The notes below the pieces were generated by a model. It was not told the DNA's origin and made no database searches. It saw only the letters and a program-made list of their open reading frames with translations. Both the position numbers and the translations under genes were made by a program. A stretch of 64,000 nt of DNA, from positions 31,866,001 through 31,930,000 of the forward strand of contig OX485803.1 of NCBI GenBank assembly GCA_950295325.1, in the 5' to 3' direction. Below, piece after piece: positions 15,301 through 25,900 of the stretch (within the stretch, counting starts at the first letter, position 1; each line of letters starts with the position of its first letter). Origin of the DNA: Polytrichum commune (taxonomy: Eukaryota; Streptophyta; Polytrichopsida; Polytrichales; Polytrichaceae).

Positions 15301-16995
15301 TTGCCGTCCTGGGTGGTAGGTTAGAATTTTATGCATGCACAATTGCCTCGTCATGACATACAGCCTACGCAAAGTTGCACAAAAACCCCAAATCACTCAA
15401 TGAACGTCCAAAGCCCACAAAAACTCGTCCCGACTCAATATTCCCCTATGTTCACCGAAAGTTTTTGCAGGATAAAGGAATCGGCTATGGCACCACATAC
15501 ATCATTTGGTTCCACCACAAAAATTTCTGCAGCTACATGGAACTGGAGCACCCCTACCTTAGTGTTGCCGACCTGGGTGGGTGGGTAAGGAATTCATGCA
15601 TGCCCCATTGGCCAGTAATTGCACAAACACCTCAAATAACTCAATGAACTTCCAGAACCCACAAAAACTCACGCCAGCTCAGAATTACGTCCATGTTCAC
15701 CGAAATCCTTTGGGGAATGAAGAAATTGGCTATAGCACCACACACATCATCGAGGTTCCACCATAAAATTTGCTGCAGCTACATAGAGGAGCAGTACTCC
15801 TACCTGAATGTTGCGGATCTGGGCGGGTGGGTTGGAAATCATGCATGACCTATTGGTGAGTAATTGCTCAAAGACCTCCTCAACAAATGTCCAAAATCCA
15901 AAAAACTCATCCCAACTTAAAAGTCCTCCATGTTCGTCGAAATTCTTTGCGGAATGAAGAAATTGGCTACACACATTATTTGGTTCCACCACCATATTTT
16001 CTGCAGCCACATGGAGCTGGAGCACCCCTACCTTAATGCACCGTTAATGTTGCCGACCTGTGTGGGTAGGTTAGAAATTCATGCATGCGACATTCGCAAG
16101 TAGCTGCAGGAGCACCAATTGATGACTCTAGTACAAGTTGACAATGCAGGTGGAATTAGGGAATTAGGGAATTAAGAAGAACATGAGGCAACACTTGCTG
16201 CAGCTGCGCGGAGCTGGAGAACCCCTACCTTGATGTTTTCGACTTGGGGATCAGGTGGGTTAGGAATTCGTGCGTGTCCCAAATTCCAATGGCGGGCAAC
16301 TGCAAGAGCACCAATCGATGACTCGAGTGGATTTAGGAAATTATGAAGAAGATTTAGAAGAAAAATATCTGCAGCTACATGGAGAAACCCCTACCTTAAT
16401 GTTGCCGGCCTGGGTGGGTGGTTTAGGACTTCATGCGTGCCACATTGGCAAGTATTCCACTAAAACCCCAAAAAAAAATCACTCAATAAACGTCCAAGAC
16501 CCACAAAAACTCGTCCCAGCTCAAATTTCCTCCATGTTCACCGAAATCCTTTGCGGAATGAAGAAATTGGCTAGTGTAGCATCACACATGAAGAAATATT
16601 TGGCAGCTACAATCTAGAGCTGGAGCACCCAGCCTACGTTAATGCCCCCTTAATGTTGCCGACCTGTGAGTGGGTGGGTTAAGAAATGCATGCATGCCCC
16701 ATTGCCAAGCCTGTATTGCAGGAGGACCATTTGATGACCAAATCAAGTAGAAATTGACAATGCAGGTGGAATTAGGGAAGTATGGAATTAGGAAGAAGAA
16801 GAAGAAGAAGAAGAAGAAGATGAGATGGCATTTGGCATGTTGTAGGCGCCATACCTGTGAGGCGATTCGGTCGCAAAGCGAGTGCAGGAGGAACTGGAGC
16901 TTGTCGAGGGTGACACTACCGACGACGGGCACATGTTGCAGCACCAGCACGTTGGAAATCATATCCCCATCACTGTCCGCCCCCGCCATCGCCAA
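3346..16995 (-). CDS. DUF4795 / QRICH2-like coiled-coil protein, probable flagellar protein
   Basis: Traced exons (minus strand, 5' to 3'): 16995-16855, 15308-15294, 15099-15026, 14880-14349, 13375-13295, 13125-13060, 12864-12781, 12482-12372, 12098-12018, 11861-11793, 11498-11328, 8954-8859, 8618-8502, 7652-7436, 5609-5248, 4743-4588, 3962-3880, 3740-3626, 3486-3346. All have AG/GT borders, phases stay open, and most exons are multiples of three; total about 903 codons. Residues about 55-250 are charged coiled coil with repeated KRLKELEAEK and QGKNWEDFEKR blocks, then Q6 and G9 runs. Many later exons carry KAD-containing heptads (DLIAQKADRAEL, LANKADNTAL, NKADKLDLQ), typical of DUF4795. A Pro/Ser-rich linker covers about 600-720. 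The C-terminus has GKPLLGFKCMSCNHDLEKLN, a CxxC (C818, C821) ending the domain. QRICH2 is needed for sperm flagella in mammals, so a role in motile plant sperm is my inference. Exon 2 is one of several duplicated microexons, and the last exon is the least certain. Confidence 0.75.
4090..4520 (-). mobile_element. 5S-rRNA-derived SINE-like element, copy 1
   Basis: On the minus strand the head reads like the 3' half of plant 5S rRNA: GGAACTCC, then GTTAA-like, then AGTACTAGGATGGGTGACC. A shared body follows (CTTGATTTTCTGGTGCACC, then a CACCTTT-AAAGAGGCAG block), ending near AAGCAACATCATAATC. The same order occurs at 6.56-6.98 kb and 39.04-39.48 kb. The 5S internal promoter region fits a SINE3-type or Cassandra-like element. 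It lies in the intron between exons 16 and 17 of the DUF4795-like gene, in the same orientation. Confidence 0.7.
5690..6010 (+). repeat. Dispersed intronic repeat family R1, copy 1
   Basis: About 320 bp shares ordered blocks with 24340-24675 and 29605-30080: GATGATTAGCAA-like, AATGATCATATTG, CCAACTATGTTGA, GAGCATGTAGTC, GGTGTTCATT, and a tail like AATTGAATTAGGCTTAC. No open frame is shared, so it is probably a non-autonomous element. It sits in the intron between exons 14 and 15 of the DUF4795-like gene. Confidence 0.6.
6040..6260 (+). repeat. Dispersed repeat R2, copy 1 (partner at 10.66-10.91 kb)
   Basis: Shared ordered blocks with 10664-10905 include TGCCTCAATTAA, CAACTTGAT, CCTCCCCTACTAAG, TTGACC, GGTGGAGATGAGT and TATTGGCT. 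Both copies lie in introns of the same gene in the same orientation, so either a local duplication or two insertions would explain them. Confidence 0.6.
6560..6980 (-). mobile_element. 5S-rRNA-derived SINE-like element, copy 2
   Basis: On the minus strand: GGATCCCATGAGAACTTTGA, then AGGCTTAGCC, then TGCTTGGATGGGTGACCTTC, matching the box A to box C portion of 5S rRNA. The body shared with copy 1 follows, including the end block GAAGCAACACCATAATTC. It lies in the intron between exons 14 and 15 of the DUF4795-like gene, in gene orientation. Confidence 0.7.
7684..8455 (+). repeat. Intronic tandem triplication, unit about 257 bp
   Basis: Three diverged copies start near 7684, 7940 and 8200. Each has AAGAAGTGGAA, TTTGACCCAC-like, GGTGACATCAGCAGAAG, TTGCTGCTCCAATAGAAA, AATGACAATGCAGAA, TCTAGATGTGAATGA and ACACAAAATCCTAG blocks. 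The array lies between exons 13 and 14 of the DUF4795-like gene and does not include exon sequence that I can see. Confidence 0.75.
9300..10080 (+). mobile_element. Decayed LINE 3'-end fragment
   Basis: Broken plus-strand frames align with the C-terminal part of the LINE at 61.75-64 kb: TRHNAATNLLANLL (there KRHNKAVWELRKLI), NVGKIDNQPHDNTIPPWILP (there NAGTFDNNPQENTVPTWLLP), then CTCLARLRPNIIYIQ and later QPLIEAIKTQGWQVKPLMVI. Several frameshifts and stops interrupt it. It is inserted antisense in the intron between exons 11 and 12 of the DUF4795-like gene. It confirms where the family's reading frame should continue. Confidence 0.8.
10119..10260 (+). repeat. AC microsatellite and short TACCGTAAG tandem
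   Basis: An (AC)n run near 10119-10146 is followed by a short direct repeat containing CCTACCGTAAGAATAGGTAG, two to three copies at about 25 bp spacing. This is simple-sequence intronic DNA at the edge of the LINE fragment. Confidence 0.7.
10664..10905 (+). repeat. Dispersed repeat R2, copy 2
   Basis: Second copy of the segment at 6040-6260, with the same block order and moderate divergence. It lies in the 2.4-kb intron between exons 11 and 12 of the DUF4795-like gene. Confidence 0.6.
13480..14310 (+). repeat. Intronic tandem duplication, unit about 430 bp
   Basis: The segment beginning near 13500 (AGTCAAAAGGAAGCC, AAATCACACATGAAGCAATAG, GGCAAGCCATTTGACCA, CCACCTTCCACGACAT) is repeated from about 13930 with modest divergence, ending with similar ATGATGACATCCCAG text. 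It fills the intron between exons 4 and 5 of the DUF4795-like gene. Confidence 0.8.
15294..16663 (-). repeat. Tandem array of a 15-nt microexon with flanking intron (about 7 units)
   Basis: About seven units of roughly 230-265 bp fill the first intron of the DUF4795-like gene. On the minus strand each contains CAG, a 15-nt block like GTCGGCAACATTAAG, then GTAGGGGTGCTCCAGCTC. Clean AG/15-nt/GT copies are at 15294-15308 (DGNMK), 15558-15572 (VGNTK), 15804-15818 (IRNIQ) and 16395-16409 (AGNIK). Copies at 16032-16057 and 16638-16663 are 26 nt and not phase-neutral. The copy at 16229-16243 has lost the AG acceptor at that position. Exons 1 and 3 are phase 0 at this point, so any number of 15-nt copies keeps frame. 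Confidence 0.7.
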
Positions 16996-19216
16996 CCTTC
17001 AATCTGGCCACCACCTCCAACCAAGTCTGTTTGCTGTAACTAACTTAGTCGGTGATGGTGCTGTGTGTATGTTGTCAAGCTAATTCTGATGAATTCGGAT
17101 TAATCAATCATCTGGTGGGCCTTCGTTAACACTTGTAACAACGATAATTTACAGTAATTCAGGTAGTAGGAGGATCCAGGAACGATTGAGCGAAGCCAAA
17201 GGTTGGAGTCTGATGGTATCTCCCGTGAGGCGGCGTGGCGGTTGCTGCAATCTAATGTCCAGTCTCGCTTCACCTTCCACCATCCTCCTTTGAACTTAAG
17301 GTCAACGTGCCTAATTCGGTTACTGTACTTATCTTAATTGGACACCTAGATCTGAGTGGTATGCGGTTGGGTGAGCCTCCAAGAACGGAGACCAAAACAA
17401 ATGTGTTTAAAGATTGGACTAATGTCATGCTCAAAATATGTTAATTATTTTAGGTTCAATAGTCAACATGATTTGAGGCAGCCAAATGTAATATATATTT
17501 CATTATATAAGATATTTTATTGATATTAATACATGTTCATGGCTTACACATTATGGGATTACAATTTACATCTAGAGTAGCAAATCAGGGGTCTATAATG
17601 GGGCAAAGTGAATATATATGTAGAGTCAAACTACCTATTCCCAATCATGACCCCATTGGGAATCTATAGGGTGCCATAATTTCGATCAGGCTAGGACTGA
17701 TTTCAGTAATTTCTTTTGGTGGGTGGTTAATATAATGTTTCATAGTTTCTAAGGGTTCGTTTTCATGAAGGCCACCTGCCCACCAAATTTTAGTGGAAAC
17801 GTTGATGCCACCAGGTGGAATCTACATTTCCACAAGAATTTGGTGGGCAAAGCGGCCTACATGGAAACTAACCCTAAGTCTCCGACTTTGGTCACGCTAT
17901 CAACAAGGAATCGATAAGGCCATGACACATGCCCCTGGTTTTGAGTGCTAAAGTGAGAAGGAATTCGTCTCAAAATGAGCAATTATGGTAGACTCTAGAC
18001 ATTGGTAATGTGTTTGGGCCAGCTTTAATTTTGGGTTAAAAAAATCACTTTGTTCTCTTGTAACTCTCTTGTAACTTTTGCATCTCAACCTTGATTCACG
18101 AACTTGAAATGAAAATCGTTGTGAATTACAATGGCTACATGGATGGAACAATTCCAATTCAACCCAATGGCAAAATAAAGTTATGGAGTATGTGACCCTA
18201 TCGGGAGGTATACACATGACACTTAAGTGCTCTCTTTTTCTTAATAATTTCTAGGTTAAATGACATTACATTCGAAAATATAAATTTGATCACACAATGG
18301 GTAGCATGAATGCGATTCACCTGCTTGTTGACGGCTCTTACCGCTTTAGTGATATATTTATTAGGAATTAGGAGATTAACATACTTTAGCTGAGACACAA
18401 TCTTAGGGACACTCTACCAGGTAAAAGGGAATCAAATGCAATAATCATCTACTTCAACCATGATTAGTTGCATGTTCATTCCAATTTTGTGGTCATTACT
18501 CCAATCACTTGATTGCATTTAGTTGAAATAAATATTCCTCTATAGAAGATTGCCACAACCCAAAAACATGATGAAAAATATTAACAAATGCAATATGATT
18601 ATGGTCTACAAAACCACATGTTCCTCTAGGAGGATTTCTCTAAAGATATCAAGAAAATTAGGTCAGATCCACTGCACTCAACAAATCAACTTAGAGTGCA
18701 TTCATTAAGATTATTAGCGGTTGTCAAGGCAAATGGTCCAAAACCCCAAGGTTTCGAAAACCCAGGTTTCTTCGTAAAACCCAGGGTTCCTAATTCCCAG
18801 GTTTCTTGAAGTCTGATGCGAAGGACAGTGGAAACCAAGTGCCACATTTGTCTTCGATTAAAGGATGCACCATTTGTAGTCTACTCGAAAATTGCGGTGC
18901 GATTTCTCTTAATGCCAATGGGAGGGCATTGCAGAATGATTTAAGGTCACCGAATTTCCTTCACTTGATTCCTGCGAATGCTACCACAAGGAAACCAACC
19001 TAGTTACACATTGTCAAAAATTGTTGAGCTCTTTCATGCACATTGATTTTGGATTTGAGGTTTTGCAATCTTTGGGATGCCTTTTCGTTGATTTTTTTTT
19101 TATCATAGTACTTTCCACCCGGGAATGGAATTTGTATTGTCATTTGGTTGCGGTTTGTTGTCTTAAACACCAAGTCTGTGTGGGCATTGTATGGAGAATT
19201 CCATTGCCTTTTGCTC
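16996..19216. other. Divergent intergenic spacer, DUF4795-like gene / MLH3
   Basis: The 5' region of the DUF4795-like gene (minus) should lie at about 17.0-17.3 kb. A GAA microsatellite near 16795-16820 sits just inside its first intron. I see no further gene, RNA gene or convincing core promoter. The remainder is AT-rich with scattered short frames that lack domains. Confidence 0.5.
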
Positions 19217-19221
19217 TTGAA

Positions 19222-19813
19222 TTGAGCACAAGCAGAATACTATGAGCAGATGAGGTGCCTGCCAAACGATTAAATATAATTTGTGTACTTTCGCTTACTT
19301 ATGAAGGATTTGCCCTTTTTATAAGGGAATCGCAATTGCTTAATTCTCTTAGGTTTGAGACATTCCAATTGGCGACTTCTTCAGAAATTCTAGAACTCAC
19401 ATTGAACTGAGCGCAGGGTAGCCCAAAGGTCCTTAGGCTATTTTCAGGTTCTATTAATTTATCATGGAGTTGGTGGATTCCAGACAAAATTGAATCAACA
19501 TGTCACCTGCACTTAAGTTGAGCACAAGCAGAATACCCTGAGCAGATTAGGTTTCATCCAATCGACTAAACATGATTCATGTAGTTCCGCTTACTACAGT
19601 GTGTATGAAGGATTTTCCCCTCTTTGTGAAGGAATTGCAATTGCTTAATTCGCATAGTTTTGAGACATTACAATTGGCGACTGCATCAGAAACTTTAGAA
19701 CTCACATTGAACGGAGCGCAGGATAGCCAAAAGTTCTTAGGCTATTTTCATATCCTATTTATCAACATGGAGTTGGTGGATCGTAGACAAAATTGGATTA
19801 ACATGTCACCTGC
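19222..19813 (+). repeat. Tandem duplication (296-bp period) upstream of MLH3
   Basis: Two adjacent copies start at TTGAGCACAAGCAGAATAC (19222 and 19518). They share TATGAAGGATTT, GCAATTGCTTAATTC, CAATTGGCGACT, GAACTCACATTGAAC, CTTAGGCTATTTTCA, GGAGTTGGTGGAT and end in ACATGTCACCTGC. The second copy ends about 130 bp before the MLH3 start codon, so the duplication covers the probable promoter or 5' leader. Confidence 0.85.
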
Positions 19814-19944
19814 TGGCATGCTTTGCAGAGCTCTCATTGCAGAACGAAAACAAGAGTTCACAATGATGTGGGTTTGAGTTTAAGGTACAAGGATTATCGA
19901 CATAAGCCTCATGGGATTTTTGAAGGGGAATCACAGTGATCAAG

Positions 19945-22900
19945 ATGGGGGTTATAGCTCCACTACCAGGTGGAGTGGTGAGCCATTTACGGTCGTCTAC
20001 CATCCTCTCAGACTTTGAACAAGCGGTGGAGGAATTGGTGTGCAACAGCTTGGATGCAGGCGCTACTGAGGTACATCTCTTTCCTTATTCCCCAACATCT
20101 ACTCATACTCTTGTGCCTACAGTTTTACTGGTTGTAGATTTTAGTTGCAAAGTACTACTCCTCATCAAAACAGTGGACTGAAATGTGCTGGGTTACAGGT
20201 GCGAATTCAGTTGGACGAAAGTGGTGCAACTGTGATCGTGGAAGATGATGGTCACTTCTTCTGTTACCTATAACTTGTCTCTTTTGCAGTTCAAAATTAT
20301 TCTTGATGAATTGGGAGGATTTTAGCACTTGGTTGGTTTGGTTGCCATGTTTTAGGCTACTTGTGATGAATTAGGAGTTACTTGAAAGGTACCACTTTAT
20401 TTAGGTTTCTACTATCTTTGGATTTCTGATGGAAAAGCAGGTGTGATGTTTTACAGGGCACGGTATATCACGAGATGATTTCACACTTTTGGGTGTAAGA
20501 CATGGTAATGGCTACTCTTAACCTGTTGCAATTTCATGTGCTCAAAGTAACAAAGTATTAGAGTTGTCCTTTATCTTAATGGGTCTTTTAGGCAGGAGTT
20601 GTTGGTCCCCTATTATTTTTTATTGGTTGTTTGGCATACAAAATCAATAACTTCTTTCCACTTGTGGTGCATGTTCAGAAGTAGTATTGGGATTTGAATA
20701 AGAGCAACTTGATTCGGTTCATTTGTAGGCCAAAATCATTTTAGCACCTCTTGGCATGCCAAAATGACTTTGACTCTCCAAGAACTGGTATAAAATGTTC
20801 TTCATTCAAACCTCTACACTACCTCCAAGCATGCACCAAAAACTTACCAAACATGACAGGTATTCTATGCAAAGCACAGCTTGCGACCAAAAGTCATTTT
20901 GAGTTAGATCTATTATTGTCTAAAATCCTGAAAGCTTCAAGAAAAGGAAAGAGGTGATAGTTAATAGCTGTTTGTTGAATTCGTGATTTCAGCAACATCG
21001 AAACTGCACACTGTGGAGGAACTGGAAGCAGGGCTTCGAACATTGGGATTCCGTGGCGAGGCCCTTAGTTCAATGTCGGACATATCTCTTGTGGAAATCA
21101 CATCCAGAGCACAAGGTTGTCCTCACACGTACCGCAAAATCATGAAGGCAAGTATTTGATAATGTCAATAAGTCCAACAATAGAAAATTTGCAGGACGAA
21201 TACAGGAGTTTCAGATCCATGATTCTTGTGAGATCCCCAAGACATATGGAAGGCAACAGATGTTGATAGATACTTTTAAGTTGGGTTTGGCATTTCAATT
21301 TAGTCTTATAAGCTTGTAGTGATATTCCTTGGCAAAGCTGTCACTGATTTCATTTTGTTGTAAATTGGGACAGGGTGGGAAGACCATATCCCTGGGGCTT
21401 TGCAGCCAGCAAAGAACACGGGGGACAACAGGTTCAAAAACTACCTCCCTTCTGTACTGAACCTATGGATTTTACTTCCTTTGTTGGGAATTGGGAATTT
21501 ACTGAAGACAGTGGACAACTAATTACTGGCAAGGAAAGTACACGTTTGGTTTTACTCCATATTGATTACTTCTGATTGTCAATCACTACTGGTCATAATT
21601 TTGTTTGCAGTAGTCTTGCGGGATATTTTCTACAATCAACCTGTACGAAGAAGGCTGTTCAATCCCAGGTCAGTTTTGGCTACTACTGTTCCCAGTATAG
21701 AATCTTGTTGGCAAAACAATAGTATACCTCTATATTTCTACGGTATTTCTAGATCTATTTGTGTCCATTGGATTGGAGAGATCAAATTGTGTAAGAGACA
21801 GTGCATTGAGCCATCTATTGATGTAATGAGTGTGCTGCAGAAAGTCACTGCAGGCTGTGAAGGAGCGGGTTTTACGCCTAGCTTTGGCTCATCCTTACAT
21901 TTCATATATAGTAGCCGACTCTTCAAGGTATGTTGGCATAGCATAGGTCATGCATTATAAGTTCAGACTTGGTTGAATAAATACAAACTCTTATTTCTTA
22001 TGCTTACTAAATAGGGAGAAGGCTGTCTGCATGGACTGACTACATGAAGACTACCAATGCATGGTAGTTATGCTTAGTTATGCATGAGATTGCCAACTCT
22101 TTGACGATTATTTCAACTCTTAAGTTATACATTTTACCCCAATCTAAGTCATTGACAATGTTGAATTTTCTGGCTGGCTGGAAATTCAGAGAAGAGAAAG
22201 TGCTACACATCCGTAGACAAACATCCTTGTATGGCACTCTCCAGGAGGCCTTTGGTCGGGAGCTCTGTAGTGGCCTTCAAGAAGTTGATTTTGCACAAGG
22301 AAAACTAAGGCTTTCTGGCTTTCTATCCAAAACATTCTCACATACCTCCTCTAAGGTTGCCTTCTGAACGCTTACCAATCTTCTCCAGGTTTCACAGACT
22401 ATAGAGCTAATAAAAGTCTTGTTGAATCACTTGACACTTGCTTACGCGAAGTTCCTCTCTTGCAGGCTATCCAATATTTATGTATCCTTGAATGTCACCA
22501 ATTTTTTGTGATGTCATCTCAAGCTTGTATAGACATTATGGGTAGTCTGAAGCCCAGTCCTTAAAAATGGTCTTTCTTTTGATACTTGTTGATGTAACAT
22601 CTCTCTGGTTTGTAAGTCCTTCCTCATTATAGAGAGATTTGTGGTTAGATTCCATGGTTGTCATCTTCAACTCCTATCACAGATATTAATCATCGATTTG
22701 TTCATAAAACGCCTCTACATAAAATGCTGAATGCTTGGGGAAGGAGAAGAGATCACCGTCCAAGCAGTGCAAGTCAAAGTAGGAATGTAGAAATGGACAT
22801 TTGCACATGGAGACAAGCGTATCCTGCGTATGTGCTGAATTTGAGCTGTCCACCATCCAAGTACGACATTACATTTGAATCCACTAAGACTTATGTGGAA

Positions 22901-25900
22901 TTTGAGGTTGTCCTCCCCTCTACTACACACATCTTTATTGGCTATGGAGAGTTTTTCTCACTTATTAACCCTTAGGTGCTTCCTAGTTCATCTTTTTTGA
23001 TTCCAAATTACAATATCCATGTGGGATTATAGTGGGGTCTCAAGCAATATAAGGATGCCATGCAGTATTATTTCAAGAATAATTATTTATCAAAAGCTGG
23101 ACAGGATGCACTCTACAGTAGTATGTGCAATTTATGGTCTAGGTCCCAGATTCTGTGGAATTTTATCTTGCATCTGTGATGTGCAGGACTGGACTTCTGT
23201 GCTGTCATTCCTTGAAAATGTGCTCATCACAAGGTGGGGGAAGGTGGCAGGCAGGAAAGAAGGTAACAACAGCTGTTGTGTTTATCCTTTTCTGTTTATT
23301 GTCAATATAAGTTTAGAACAATGATTTTGGGTTCATTCTATTGCTGATCCTCTTGACTGATGGTGGAATCAGATGTCTCTGAGGCAGAAGCCTTGACACT
23401 AGGGAAGCATAAACTTTGGTGTCGAAGCGACTACTCCAACAAATCTATCCTGGAAAGGAATGTTAAGAGTAAGCAGATGCAGATGATGAGCAAGAACGTC
23501 CAGAATAATGATTTTTCTTCTTTGCCAAGGTTAACCAGCAGTACTTTCAACAAGAAGATTATGGAGGCAGATGTGATTCAGTATCCAGACAACCAGCTTC
23601 TTGTTAAGGACCTCCAAAGTAGGATTCTCTCACCATTAATCAAACCTGAATTTTCAAAAGAGGACTGCCTGGATCTTGAGATGAAATCTCCTTCATTTTC
23701 GATGCCGCTATCTCCCGTGGTGAGTGATGGAAGTTGGGAATGTGAGTTTCAATCTCATGAGGATGACCATATTGAATTGCGAGAATTGAACAACACTTCA
23801 GATTGGTTCAGTATGGATGAAGAAATCAAACCAGCCCAATTGTTTTCCAAGTTTCATGGGTCATCAAGTGCAAAACACCCTTGTGATTCTCGTTTTGCTG
23901 TTAAAGAAAAGTCTCTCACTATGGGGATACTAGAAGATGAGTGGATGATACCGGAAGCTACACTTCCCTGTGACATGTTTGTACTGCCCCTCAATGCTTG
24001 GAAAGCTCCAGATTGTGAGGAACAACAGCAAGAGGCATCATTTAGTATCGATGCAGTGGCACAAAATTCTGGCCCAGATATGGAGGAGGTATCCATTGAT
24101 CTCAATTTGACAAGATCCCACACGCATAGACTTCACATGAGCCCTGTGCATTCTCCAAGACTATTGCTCACTCTTGATGCAGAGGATCGCAGTGCATCAA
24201 TGTCATCACCACAACGATATCAACCTACAAACCTTGCAGGTAGGCCTTCTAAATATCGTGTTGGGTGTCTATGTTTGTGGCTGATAAGATAAATCATCAC
24301 TGGCAGCCAAGGTAAGCGGGGTCTTAAACAGACACTTTTGGCTCTGCACCCACTTCTTGTAGGATGTAAACCATGAGATTAGTGCAAGATGATTAGCAAC
24401 CCTAAATTGTGCTGGTAGCCATTTTCCTCATAATTTTCAGAGCTCATATGACTATCTTGGTCATTGTCAAAGTGAAGAATTTCTTTCTCAATAAATGATC
24501 ATATAGGTTCCCCCAATTATGTTGACTATTGAGCCTAGAACAGATAACAAATTTTGAGCACGTAGTCTAATCTCTTTTAAATACTTGTCTTTTTGGTGTT
24601 CATTCTTAGATCCACACATATTCACACACAATACAGGTATCTGTTTAAGATGAGTAACTCGAATGAGGGCCACTTACCTATCATCAAAATTGAAACCACA
24701 GTTTGCAAAAAGAATATACAGATCTTGCCGATGGTAGTACACAGCAATACATTTCCTTACTAATTCTGATGGAGTCGGGGTGTCTTTGGCCTGGAGTCTT
24801 TCTGAAATACCAGCTTGATCAAAAAATTCCTATTTGAATTTTGGCTGCTTTTACTTCGTCTTCTTCTTTACAGAGGGTCAAGGTTGGAATTCAACCCCAG
24901 AATCACCCACACATGATCCTCTCCTATCCAAGTGGCGCTCTATGGATAAAGGAATAGTACACTCTGGTGATGGAGACGTATCACAACATGCAGTGGCTTC
25001 CATGTACAAGGTATGCTGCAAAGTGGAAGTTATCATTTTGTGCAAAGATTCATGTACATTTGTAAAACAATGTGAAGCGGTTTCAGCTCTAGGAGGCTGC
25101 AGTGATGAAAGGCTCAAGAGTCTCTCACCTTTAATGGGCACAAAGAATAAAATGTTTTAATGAAGATGGTCATTAGAGGTATCCTGTAACTCAATAGGAC
25201 TTTCTGTCGGGAGTTGGTCCCCTATGATTTCCCATTGGTTGGATTGCATTCAATATCAATAATGTGTTTCCACTTGTGGTGCATGCTTGGAGTTAGTGTT
25301 TGAATATGAGCAAAGAGCAACCTCCCCCAATTTATTGAGGGCTAGAAATTGATTTAAGTACCTCTTGGCATGTCAGAAAGAGTTTGACCCTTAATGAACC
25401 AATATAGGATGCCCTTTGTTCAAACCTCCACACTACCTCCAAGCATGCACCAAAAACTTACTGAACATGGAAGATGTTGTATGCAATACAAGCAACTCCT
25501 GACCAAGAGTCATGTTGACTTAGAGGATAACTATATTAATTATCATACATTATGAATTTACTTTGTGTAAATTCACGAATAAAAAATAATCTACGGGCTT
25601 CATAATGTGGGTGGAAGATAATTTTGTATCTAATTATGCGCAAAGTTTGCCAACAGCCTAATGACTCTTGGATTTTAATTTATTTTGTGATAATTTCCAC
25701 AGATCTGGCTAAATCCATGCATGCGTGCCACTCCAAACGATGTTCTTGAGTTGTCTTCTGGCATACTGGGGTCCAACAGCAGCTCTCTTTTACCACATGC
25801 AGTCACCAAGGAGAGCCTGCAATATGCCCGTGTTTTGCAGCAAGTTGACACAAAGTTTATTGCAGTTGTTGCACAAAATGTTTTGCTCTTGGTGGACCAA

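Noticed and set aside
16754-17083. Plus-strand frame with poly-Lys
   Set aside because: Created by the GAA microsatellite and the antisense of exon 1 of the DUF4795-like gene.
23854-24123. Minus-strand frame inside MLH3 exon 12
   Set aside because: Shadow of the MLH3 linker-coding exon; no family resemblance.
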